In this document: one piece after another, positions 9,497 through 16,904 of the stretch
How the letters are laid out: each line of letters starts with the position of its first letter
Numbering within the stretch: position 1 is the first letter of the stretch
Assembly (NCBI GenBank): GCA_036961355.1
Contig: JBALVL010000008.1
Location: 62,001-126,000, forward strand
Source: Motiliproteus sp036961355
GTDB lineage: Bacteria; Pseudomonadota; Gammaproteobacteria; Pseudomonadales; Balneatricaceae
Reading direction: 5' to 3'
Length of the DNA: 64,000 bases
The notes under the pieces: model-generated
What the model was told of the DNA's origin: nothing
Databases searched by the model: none
What the model saw: only the letters and a program-made list of their open reading frames with translations
Position numbers and translations under genes: made by a program

Positions 9497-10186
9497 ATGG
9501 ATGCACATCAAAAACAGCTGGCGCTTGCCGCTATTCAACGTCACTACCTTTTTGCCAAGCTTTCTGAAGAAGAACTTGAAAAGCTGCTGAGTTCAGTTCG
9601 ACTGTATGAGCTCGATGCAGAGCAAACACTGTTCTATCAGGAGCAGCCTGCCGATCAGTTTTTCCTGCTGGCCGATGGCTTAGTGAAACTATTTCGAACT
9701 GCTGCCGACGGCAATGAAAAGGTGGTTGAAATTGTCTCCCCAGGTCAGACCATCGCCGAGGCGGTTATCTTTATGCACCGCTCCGCCTTTCCGGTTAGTG
9801 CTCAGGCACTGAAACCGTCGCGTGTTTACGGTATCAATGGTGCCGCTTATACCGAGTTGCTACTGCATAATGTGGACGCCACTATGCGGATCTTGGGTGA
9901 CCTCAGTATGCGCTTACACGCACGCCTTAGTGACGTAGTAAACCTGACACAGCAAAATGCTACCTATCGGGTCGTTCGTTTCCTGGCGTCGCAGCTACCG
10001 TCAGGCGCCGTTGATGGTAGCCACTTGTATCTCAGCTCACCCAAGCATGTTATTGCGTCCAGATTGTCGGTCAAACCCGAAACTCTATCGCGAATCATGT
10101 CAACGCTGGCCCAGCAAGGTGTTATCGAAGTGAAAGGGCGTGAAATCACCGTATTGAGTGTAGCGAGGCTGTTTGAATTTGAGTAA
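9497..10186 (+). CDS. Crp/Fnr family transcriptional regulator, DNR-like
   Basis: A 229-residue regulator with an N-terminal cyclic-nucleotide-binding-like beta-barrel (LYELDAEQTLFYQEQPADQF to about residue 110), a dimer helix and a C-terminal winged helix. The recognition helix SVKPETLSRIMSTL has the E-x-x-S-R arrangement of FNR/DNR proteins. It should therefore read TTGAT-N4-ATCAA-type sites. It lacks the N-terminal cysteines of FNR, so it is not an iron-sulfur oxygen sensor. The overall pattern follows Pseudomonas DNR, a heme/NO-responsive regulator. No denitrification or NO-detoxification operon is adjacent, so the target genes lie elsewhere. Confidence 0.8.
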   Translation: MDAHQKQLALAAIQRHYLFAKLSEEELEKLLSSVRLYELDAEQTLFYQEQPADQFFLLADGLVKLFRTAADGNEKVVEIVSPGQTIAEAVIFMHRSAFPVSAQALKPSRVYGINGAAYTELLLHNVDATMRILGDLSMRLHARLSDVVNLTQQNATYRVVRFLASQLPSGAVDGSHLYLSSPKHVIASRLSVKPETLSRIMSTLAQQGVIEVKGREITVLSVARLFEFE

Positions 10187-10275
10187 AAGCTAGTGAATGG
10201 TGATCGGATATCAATGCCGATCGCTGTTCCGAATAGGAATGTTAAAGATTCACGCTTCGGAGGCTCAATCGCCGG

Positions 10276-10304
10276 TTGCGTGCCGACGGTGAATCGGGGA
10301 TAAT
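10276..10304 (+). promoter_or_regulatory. Probable sigma70 promoter of ffs
   Basis: TTGCGT (10276-10281) and GATAAT (10299-10304) are separated by 17 bases. A GC-rich discriminator (CCTGCCCCG) follows, as is usual for stable-RNA promoters under stringent control. Transcription would start near 10311, giving the SRP RNA a leader of about 40 bases that would have to be processed. Confidence 0.6.
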
Positions 10305-10352
10305 CCTGCCCCGTTGCAGTGTGCTGACGATTCAAGTTAGCACCTCGATTAT

Positions 10353-10462
10353 GGTGGCCCTGTTGGTCCCCCCGCAACAATAAACCGTGAACCTGGTCAG
10401 GCCTGGAAGGGAGCAGCCACAGCGGTGGATTTGTGTGCCGGGGTGTGGCTGGCGGGGCTGCC
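10353..10462 (+). ncRNA. ffs: 4.5S RNA, RNA component of the signal recognition particle
   Basis: The sequence closely follows E. coli 4.5S RNA. The 5' arm reads CCTGTTGGTCCCCCCGCAAC, then CCTGGTCAGGCCTGGAAGG and GAGCAGCCA (the conserved tetraloop and symmetric/asymmetric loop that bind Ffh). The 3' arm reads GTGTGCCGGGGTGTGGCTGG. The first 12 bases (10353-10364) pair without mismatch, allowing G-U, with 10451-10462. This confirms the long hairpin and sets the boundaries at about 110 nt. The protein partner gene ffh is at 40878-42311 in the same window. Confidence 0.95.
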
Positions 10463-10469
10463 TCCATTT

Positions 10470-10778
10470 CTAGTCAACCCTTTCTAAAAAACGCATGTTT
10501 GTCTGTTTTGTGTCCGCGTACACAAAGTTCGCTCCAACTATTCTTATCTCGTTCGCTCCCAATATCTGTTTTACCATTCCGTACCATCGTTCCAGAAACT
10601 CTGCGCGCCGCAATCGTTTTGCGGAAAATTCGCCGTTCATTGAGTACCCGTGACTGACGTGAAGCGATTGCCGGATCTGCCGCAATGTTGATCGAAGCGC
10701 GTGGTCATAAGGCTTTGGCGTATCTTCAGTTAAGGCTGGCGGCGTCGCCTTCATTTTAGGCACCCCAGCCCAATACAT
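10470..10778 (-). CDS. Doubtful hypothetical ORF
   Basis: A 102-codon open frame between ffs and the AraC-type regulator. No domain was recognised. It is basic and helix-prone (AKRLRRAEFLERWYGM), and a faint resemblance to recombinase N-terminal segments could not be substantiated. The start has no good ribosome-binding site. It may be a remnant or a chance frame; without it, 10463-10837 holds no gene. Confidence 0.25.
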   Translation of the reverse strand: MYWAGVPKMKATPPALTEDTPKPYDHALRSTLRQIRQSLHVSHGYSMNGEFSAKRLRRAEFLERWYGMVKQILGANEIRIVGANFVYADTKQTNMRFLERVD

Positions 10779-10837
10779 TTATGTAGCTTGGCTACATGAC
10801 TTTTATAAGCGGTACGTAAAAACTGCTAAATGAGTAA

Positions 10838-11866
10838 TCAACTGTTGTGCGGTTGCTCGTTACGGTAGTGGCTCGGTGCAACACCTGTCCATTGCCGAAA
10901 TGCCCGGGTAAAACTTCCCACCTTGGAAAACCCCAATAGATAGCTGATCTCATTAATGGAAAGGTGAGATTGCTGCAGGTACTGTTTGGCGAGCTCAGTG
11001 CGCAGTTGATCAAGGATCTCTTGGTAGCTGGTTCCGGCTTGGCGCAGTTTGAGTTGCAGATTCCTTTTGCTCAGATGTAAGGCACTGGCGAGGGTCGCTT
11101 GGTCTGGTTTCTCCCTACCCAGGGTCTCCATCAGTTTGGAATAGACCTGGTTGACGATGTCGTGGCGATTCAATCGCGCTATGTATTCCTGAATCAACTG
11201 GTCGTTGAGTACTGCCAGCTCGGCATTTCGGGTCGGTAGCGGTGATTCCAGATCCTTGCGTGCAATGATGATCTGATTCTGTTCGGCACTAAAGATGATG
11301 GGGCAGCGGAACAGTCGCTCGAAGCCTTGGGCATTTTTAGGCAGCGGGCGACTGAGGTGAACCCTAATGGGCCGAAAATTGCCCTCGGCAGCATGCCGAC
11401 AGGTTAATACGATCGTTGCGATGATGGCGTCCATATCGGTATCGCACAGCAGCGGTTTATAGGTTTTCGGGAAGTGGATCGTTGCGATAACATGCTCATC
11501 CTTCTCCTCCATATCGATCTCTAGCGCGGTATTAAACATGCGTCGGTAGCGAACCAATCGGTCGAAACTCTCGCGCATACATTGGCTGGCCCAGATAGAT
11601 ATTCCCAAGGCATGCCAAGAGGTTGGGCGAATATATTTGGCCACCATCAGACCGAAATTCTCATCCCCGCTGGCTTCTACCGCCAAGCGCATGACTTTAC
11701 TGATACGGGTGACCGGAAACCGGCTATTGGTGTCCAAAGCGCTGGCCAGATTTAGACCGCAGCGATTAAAGATGGATTCAGTGTCCAGGTTGTAGTGATC
11801 AAGAGCCCGCGCGATGGCAACGGCCCAGCCGCCGAGTACCGTGCCTTCCTGCCCATATCCACTCAT
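10838..11866 (-). CDS. AraC family transcriptional regulator (Arabinose_bd-type N-terminal domain, OruR/ArgR-like)
   Basis: A regulator of about 342 residues. The N-terminal 200 residues match the ligand-binding domain of OruR-like AraC proteins (ALDHYNLDTESIFNRCGL, RPTSWHALGISIWAS). The C-terminal 100 residues hold two helix-turn-helix motifs, the second being INEISYLLGFSKVGSFTRAF. The likely start is ATG 11866; an in-frame TTG at 11878 is less plausible. It is transcribed divergently from fadBA, about 470 bases away, so it could control lipid catabolism. That is inference only. Confidence 0.85.
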   Translation of the reverse strand: MSGYGQEGTVLGGWAVAIARALDHYNLDTESIFNRCGLNLASALDTNSRFPVTRISKVMRLAVEASGDENFGLMVAKYIRPTSWHALGISIWASQCMRESFDRLVRYRRMFNTALEIDMEEKDEHVIATIHFPKTYKPLLCDTDMDAIIATIVLTCRHAAEGNFRPIRVHLSRPLPKNAQGFERLFRCPIIFSAEQNQIIIARKDLESPLPTRNAELAVLNDQLIQEYIARLNRHDIVNQVYSKLMETLGREKPDQATLASALHLSKRNLQLKLRQAGTSYQEILDQLRTELAKQYLQQSHLSINEISYLLGFSKVGSFTRAFRQWTGVAPSHYRNEQPHNS

Positions 11867-12338
11867 GTTTTCACCCAAGATGTGTGTATTTCGGTGTAAA
11901 AATTAACATATAGCGAAAATCAGTTCACCTTTAGGGCGGTTTTGTTGATTGCGTTCCCCCCTGAGGGCATGGTGTCCCATCTTCGACTAAGGCTGATAGC
12001 GGTGTTTCTTGCACGACAGGTTAGCCACCGCTAGCTGCTGCTCTGACGTTCAATGACTGCTTTAGCGAGCAAGCAGCAACATCCAGACAGCGCTCGATGA
12101 ATGCGACAACCAATAACAGAACAGCGGTGAAAACGATGCCTATGATAAGGCCTCCCTTCCCGATATCTGTTTGTCGCTTAGCTGAATTCTGAATCCAGTT
12201 CGGTTAAGCGCCGTCGAGTTAGGACGATCAATATACCAATAGCAAAATTGCGATAGGAACGACGGGCAATCAACCGCCGATATCGGGTTGTTCAGCGTGA
12301 TCATTGGATCACATCAACACACTAATAAGGGTGACAAT
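11867..12338. other. Divergent intergenic region between the AraC regulator and fadB
   Basis: About 470 bases carrying the promoters of both flanking genes. A hydrophobic frame on the minus strand (about 12030-12190) has no usable start codon. No FadR- or PsrA-type operator could be recognised by eye. Confidence 0.4.
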
Positions 12339-14477
12339 ATGACATATCAAGGTAACGCCATATGCGTGTCAGCGTTGGAGCAGGGCCTTTACGAACTTTG
12401 TTTTGATGCCAAAGGACAGCCTGTCAATACGCTTAGCAATGCGACGCTGGCAGAACTGGCGGAAGCCGTCGGTAAGCTCAAGCTGACAGCAGACCTTAAG
12501 GGCCTGGTCATTACCAGCGCCAAACCAGCATTTATTGTCGGTGCCGATATCACCGAATTTACCGAGATCTTCAGTCAGAGTGACGATGAGATCATTGCGA
12601 TGCTGCAGCGGGTTAATCAGCTGTTCAACGAGATTGAAGATCTAAAGTGCCCAACAGTGGTAGCGATCAACGGTCAGGCGTTGGGGGGCGGTTTTGAGTT
12701 ATGTCTGAGTGTCGATTACCGGGTGATGGCGAGTTCGGCCAAGGTCGGTCTGCCTGAGACTAAGCTTGGGATCTACCCCGGTTGGGGTGGCACGGTGCGT
12801 CTACCGCGTCTGATTGGTGCTGATAATGCGATTGAATGGATCGCCTCGGGTGCAGAGAAGCGTGCCGATAAAGCGTTGTTTGAAGGTGCTGTCGATGCGG
12901 TTGTGGCAGAGGACAAGCTGCGCGATGCCGCTTTGGATCTATTGGCCCAGTGCATCGATGGCAAGCTGGACTATTTGGCTCGGCGCCAGCAAAAATCGGC
13001 ACCGCTGAAGCTAGGTAAGCTGGATGCGATGATGGCGTTCGAGACTGCCAAGGGCTTCATCGCCGCTAAGGCAGGACCGCATTATCCGGCTCCAGTGGCC
13101 GCAATTAAGACGATGCAGCTACACGCCGATATGGATCGGGATCGGGCTCTGGACGTTGAAACCAAAGGCTTCGTTAAGGTAGCCAAGACCGAGGTCTGTC
13201 GTAATCTGGTGTCGTTGTTCCTGAACGATCAGGCGATCAAAAAGATCGCGCAGGGTTACTTGGCTGAAGCGGACAGTGTGGATCAGGCCGCTGTGCTCGG
13301 AGCTGGCATCATGGGCGGCGGTATCGCGTACCAGTCTGCGAGCAAGGGAACGCGGATCCTGATGAAGGATATCAACGAGGCGGCGCTGCAAGCCGGCTTG
13401 GATGAAGCGTCCGGGCTGCTGGCTGGGCAGGTCAAACGCGGGCGTCTCGACAATGCCAAGATGGCAAAAATTCTGGGAGGCATCCGACCAACACTCAACT
13501 ACGGCGACTTTAAAGGGGTCGATCTGGTTGTTGAGGCGGTTGTCGAAAATCCTAAGATCAAACAGGCGGTGTTGGTCGATGTCGAGCAACAGGTTGGTGA
13601 TAACTGCATCCTGACCTCGAACACCTCCACTATCTCTATTGATTTGCTGGCCAGTGGGCTTAAGCGGCCGCAGAATTTCTGTGGTATGCACTTCTTTAAC
13701 CCGGTGCATCGTATGCCGCTGGTCGAGGTGATTCGTGGTGCCAAGAGCAGCGAACGTGCTGTCGCTACCACCGTGGCTTACGCCCGCAAGATGGGTAAGA
13801 GCCCGATCGTGGTCAATGATTGCCCTGGGTTTTTGGTTAACCGGGTACTGTTTCCCTACTTTGCAGGTTTCGACGGCCTGCTCAAGGATGGGGTCGATTA
13901 CCGCCGGATCGATAAGGTGATAGAGCGGTTCGGTTGGCCGATGGGTCCGGCCTATCTGCTGGACGTGGTGGGGCTGGACACCGGCGTTCATGCTGACGCT
14001 GTTATGGCGGTTGGTTATCCGGATCGTATGGCGGCCAGTGAGCCGGCCTTTATTCAAACGCTGGTTGATTCTAAGCGTCTGGGGCAAAAGAGCGGTGAAG
14101 GTTTCTATCGCTATGAAAAAGACCGTAAGGGTAAGTTGAAAAAAGGGCCTAATCCGGACGTAGAAGCGTTGTTGGACATGTCCAATGACAGCATTACCGA
14201 TGAACAGATCGTCGTGCGGATGATGACGCCGCTGTGCATCGAGACGGTTCGATGTCTTGAAGAGGGGATTGTCTCTACCGCTGTTGAGGCCGATATGGGT
14301 TTGGTATTTGGTATCGGTTTCCCGCCGTTTCGCGGTGGTGCTCTGCGTTATATCGATGACGTGGGCATGGCGCAATTCTGCCAGCAGGCCGATGCGTTTG
14401 AGAGCTTAGGAAAGCTGTATCACCCCACCGATCGAATGCGGGCAATGTCCGATTCCGGCAAACGCTACTTTAACTAA
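12339..14477 (+). CDS. fadB: Fatty acid oxidation complex alpha subunit (enoyl-CoA hydratase / 3-hydroxyacyl-CoA dehydrogenase)
   Basis: A 712-residue multifunctional enzyme, the usual FadB length. The N-terminal crotonase domain has the oxyanion and catalytic region GQALGGGFELCLSVDYR and PETKLGIYPGWGGTVRLPR. The NAD-binding domain has AAVLGAGIMGGGIAYQSA, then the HxFNP motif MHFFNPVHRMPLVEV and the C-terminal dehydrogenase repeats. It hydrates trans-2-enoyl-CoA and oxidises the L-3-hydroxyacyl-CoA in a complex with FadA. The chosen start is ATG 12339, preceded by AAGGGTG; an upstream in-frame start at 12288 adds a poorly conserved extension. fadA follows after 13 bases. Confidence 0.93.
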   Translation: MTYQGNAICVSALEQGLYELCFDAKGQPVNTLSNATLAELAEAVGKLKLTADLKGLVITSAKPAFIVGADITEFTEIFSQSDDEIIAMLQRVNQLFNEIEDLKCPTVVAINGQALGGGFELCLSVDYRVMASSAKVGLPETKLGIYPGWGGTVRLPRLIGADNAIEWIASGAEKRADKALFEGAVDAVVAEDKLRDAALDLLAQCIDGKLDYLARRQQKSAPLKLGKLDAMMAFETAKGFIAAKAGPHYPAPVAAIKTMQLHADMDRDRALDVETKGFVKVAKTEVCRNLVSLFLNDQAIKKIAQGYLAEADSVDQAAVLGAGIMGGGIAYQSASKGTRILMKDINEAALQAGLDEASGLLAGQVKRGRLDNAKMAKILGGIRPTLNYGDFKGVDLVVEAVVENPKIKQAVLVDVEQQVGDNCILTSNTSTISIDLLASGLKRPQNFCGMHFFNPVHRMPLVEVIRGAKSSERAVATTVAYARKMGKSPIVVNDCPGFLVNRVLFPYFAGFDGLLKDGVDYRRIDKVIERFGWPMGPAYLLDVVGLDTGVHADAVMAVGYPDRMAASEPAFIQTLVDSKRLGQKSGEGFYRYEKDRKGKLKKGPNPDVEALLDMSNDSITDEQIVVRMMTPLCIETVRCLEEGIVSTAVEADMGLVFGIGFPPFRGGALRYIDDVGMAQFCQQADAFESLGKLYHPTDRMRAMSDSGKRYFN

Positions 14478-14490
14478 TTAGGAGAAACTC

Positions 14491-15666
14491 ATGAGCCTGA
14501 AAGCTAATGATGCTGTCATTGTCGACTGTGTACGCTCACCCATGGGGCGCTCCAGGAACGGCGCCTTCCGTAATGTCCGCGCCGATGAACTGTCGGCCGC
14601 GCTGATCGATGCGCTGTTTGACCGTAACCCCGGTCTGGTTCCGGCTGACGTAGAAGATGTAATCTGGGGCTGTACTAACCAGACGCTGGAGCAGGGCTTT
14701 AACGTAGCGCGTTCCGTCAGTCTGTTGAGCCGAGTGCCTAACACGGTGGGCGCTCAGACAGTCAACCGCCTGTGCGGCTCTTCGATGTCGGCCCTGCATA
14801 GTGCCGCTCAAGCCGTTCAATCGGGTAATGGTGATTTTTTCCTGGTCGGCGGCGTCGAGCATATGGGTCACGTTCAGATGAGTCATGGTGTCGATATCAC
14901 GCCATCACTGAGCAAGCACACCGCCAAGGCGGCTATGATGATGGGGCTGACAGCAGAGATGCTGGGTAAGCTCCACGGTATCACCCGTGAGCAGCAGGAT
15001 GCCTTCGCCGAGCGCTCTCACCGACTCGCTCATCAGGCGACCCTCAGCGGCGGCTTTACCAATGAGATCGTGCCAATTGAAGGTCACGACAGTGATGGCT
15101 TCAAGAAGTTAATCTCGGTTGATGAGGTGATTCGTCCTGAAACTACGATGGAAAGCCTAGCAGCATTACGGCCGGTGTTTGATCCCAGAAACGGTACTGT
15201 AACCGCAGCCAGCTCATCGGCGTTGTCTGATGGTGCTTCGGCTATGGTGGTGATGTCGGCAGCCCGCGCGCAGGAGCTGGGGCTGACACCTCGTGCCAAA
15301 ATTCGCAGTATGGCGGTAGCCGGTTGTGATCCCTCAATCATGGGTTACGGTCCGGTACCCGCGTGTCAGAAAGCGCTTAAGCGTGCCGGGTTGACGGTTG
15401 ATGATATCGACTTTGTTGAACTGAACGAGGCGTTTGCCGCTCAGGCATTGCCGGTACTCAAAGATCTGAATCTGCTCAACTCAATGGAATCGAAGGTGAA
15501 CCTACACGGTGGTGCTATCGCTCTGGGTCACCCGCTGGGCTGTTCTGGCAGCCGGATCGTGACCACGCTACTGAACGTAATGGAGCAGCGCCAGGGTACG
15601 CTTGGCTTGGCCACTATGTGTATCGGTATGGGGCAGGGGATCGCGACGGTGATCGAACGCGTTTAA
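14491..15666 (+). CDS. fadA: 3-ketoacyl-CoA thiolase (fatty acid oxidation complex beta subunit)
   Basis: A 391-residue thiolase, the usual FadA length. The acyl-accepting cysteine is in NRLCGSSMSALHSA (about residue 91). The C-terminal catalytic His lies in GGAIALGHPLGCSG and the second Cys in TMCIGMGQG. It cleaves 3-ketoacyl-CoA to acetyl-CoA and a shortened acyl-CoA. A strong TTAGGAGAAACTC ribosome-binding site precedes ATG 14491, and it sits in an operon with fadB. A good terminator lies about 30 bases downstream. Confidence 0.95.
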   Translation: MSLKANDAVIVDCVRSPMGRSRNGAFRNVRADELSAALIDALFDRNPGLVPADVEDVIWGCTNQTLEQGFNVARSVSLLSRVPNTVGAQTVNRLCGSSMSALHSAAQAVQSGNGDFFLVGGVEHMGHVQMSHGVDITPSLSKHTAKAAMMMGLTAEMLGKLHGITREQQDAFAERSHRLAHQATLSGGFTNEIVPIEGHDSDGFKKLISVDEVIRPETTMESLAALRPVFDPRNGTVTAASSSALSDGASAMVVMSAARAQELGLTPRAKIRSMAVAGCDPSIMGYGPVPACQKALKRAGLTVDDIDFVELNEAFAAQALPVLKDLNLLNSMESKVNLHGGAIALGHPLGCSGSRIVTTLLNVMEQRQGTLGLATMCIGMGQGIATVIERV

Positions 15667-15693
15667 TCTTTGCTCTTTTTTTAAAGGGCTGTG

Positions 15694-15728
15694 AAAAGGC
15701 GTGTCTCATAGAGACGCGCCTTTTTTTT
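15694..15728 (+). terminator. Rho-independent terminator of fadBA
   Basis: Arms 15694-15707 (AAAAGGCGTGTCTC) and 15711-15724 pair around a 3-base loop with one G-U pair, followed by a run of T ending at 15728. Confidence 0.85.
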
Positions 15729-16095
15729 CGCGGTGACATTCTCGCCTTGTGGCCCTCATTGAAGTAATAGATTGCGAGGGTTTTTTCTGCCGAGAGGTGC
15801 TGAATATTAGTGTTTTTTAATATACTAGTCGATGCTAGTACATTCGATCTTTTCTTTGATGATGAAACTGACAGTATTGCCTGGGTGGGTTATCTGTTCA
15901 GTTTGCCTGTTTGAATGGGGTATAGCGATTCGAGTCAAGATCAGACCTAACATTTGACACAAAACCTTGAGCTTGCGCATATAGCTTTGTTGGCCCAGCT
16001 TGTTACAATCAGCTTTTTCAACTCACCGGCAGATTTGTAAGGCATTGGGTTAACGAAGTTTTGCCCAGATCCGTCACCGTAGGAAACCTAGCATC
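15729..16095 (+). other. Intergenic region downstream of fadA
   Basis: An AT-rich spacer of 367 bases between the fadBA terminator and the hypothetical gene at 16096. No gene or structured RNA was recognised; it probably holds the promoter of the next gene. Confidence 0.4.
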
Positions 16096-16677
16096 ATGTC
16101 CCCAGAAGAAGCGATCAAACAACTTGATTCGGCGCTGCGAACGAAGTATGCCGATATCTCCTTTCTGCCGTCGGGAATCTGCAGTCGAATCTTGCAGATT
16201 CCGTTCAAATCCGGATCGGGACTGCAATATACGTTGACGCTTTTTGTCGAGGTCGAAATGGCTCCGACCACCGGAGTGGCGACGGCAGTACGGATTACCC
16301 ATCCGCCAAATCATGCCTGGGAATCGAGTCCTGAGGAGCTGATGATCCCATCGAGTGGGCCTTTAAGGGTACTGTTCGACATGGTGACAGATCTGGGTAA
16401 GGAGTACCTTTCTCGCGAGCGTCAAACGCTGAAAGTACTCAATAACCAGGAGTTGGGAAAACAGCTCCAGCGCTTGTGTCAGGCTAACGGTGACGAAACG
16501 GCCACTGCCGATGCCGGGCAGTTTGTGTTGAAGAAGGGAACGGCTCAGGTGGTGGTGAAGATTATTGAAGACAAGTCCAACTCACCGCACGCCGCCGCGA
16601 ACATTAATGTCACCGGTATCGACAGCAAAGACCTGTTAGGTTCGCTAAAAATGTTGCTACAGAGCGCGGGCAAGTAA
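16096..16677 (+). CDS. Hypothetical protein upstream of dnaX
   Basis: A 193-residue soluble protein with no membrane segment or signal peptide; I do not recognise the family. The N-terminal half alternates strands and helices (SEEAIKQLD-like start, LQIPFKSGSGLQYTLTLFVEVEM). The C-terminal part (GQFVLKKGTAQVVVKIIEDK to DLLGSLKMLLQSAGK) could be a second alpha/beta unit. ATG 16096 is followed by codon use like its neighbours, so it looks like a real resident gene. It is separated from dnaX by 227 bases and probably has its own promoter. Confidence 0.6.
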   Translation: MSPEEAIKQLDSALRTKYADISFLPSGICSRILQIPFKSGSGLQYTLTLFVEVEMAPTTGVATAVRITHPPNHAWESSPEELMIPSSGPLRVLFDMVTDLGKEYLSRERQTLKVLNNQELGKQLQRLCQANGDETATADAGQFVLKKGTAQVVVKIIEDKSNSPHAAANINVTGIDSKDLLGSLKMLLQSAGK

Positions 16678-16904
16678 TTGCAGCGTTGATACTTTCCGCC
16701 GTTATCTGTTGTTGGATAGCGGTGTGCAAACGGCTCAATTTGCTACCTTGGCGGCTTCGCTATAAAGCACCGTCGAAAGCGAGTTAGACTGGCCTTCCTG
16801 CCCTCATCCCGATAGCATAGAGCCCCTATTGAATCGGTTTAGTTACCGATTCATTTTGAGCCGGTTATGGCTTCTCACTTCGTTATCGCTGGATCTGTTT
16901 TGCT

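Noticed and set aside
9330..9590. 86-codon open frame before and across the start of the DNR-like gene
   Set aside because: It overlaps the clearly homologous regulator in another frame and has no recognisable features or ribosome-binding site.
12030..12190. Hydrophobic minus-strand frame upstream of fadB that could be a small membrane protein
   Set aside because: No ATG, GTG or TTG start is available between the preceding stop and the hydrophobic segment.
13119..14375. 418-codon antisense frame inside fadB
   Set aside because: It is a shadow of the GC-rich codon pattern of fadB; composition is His/Arg-rich and no domain is visible.
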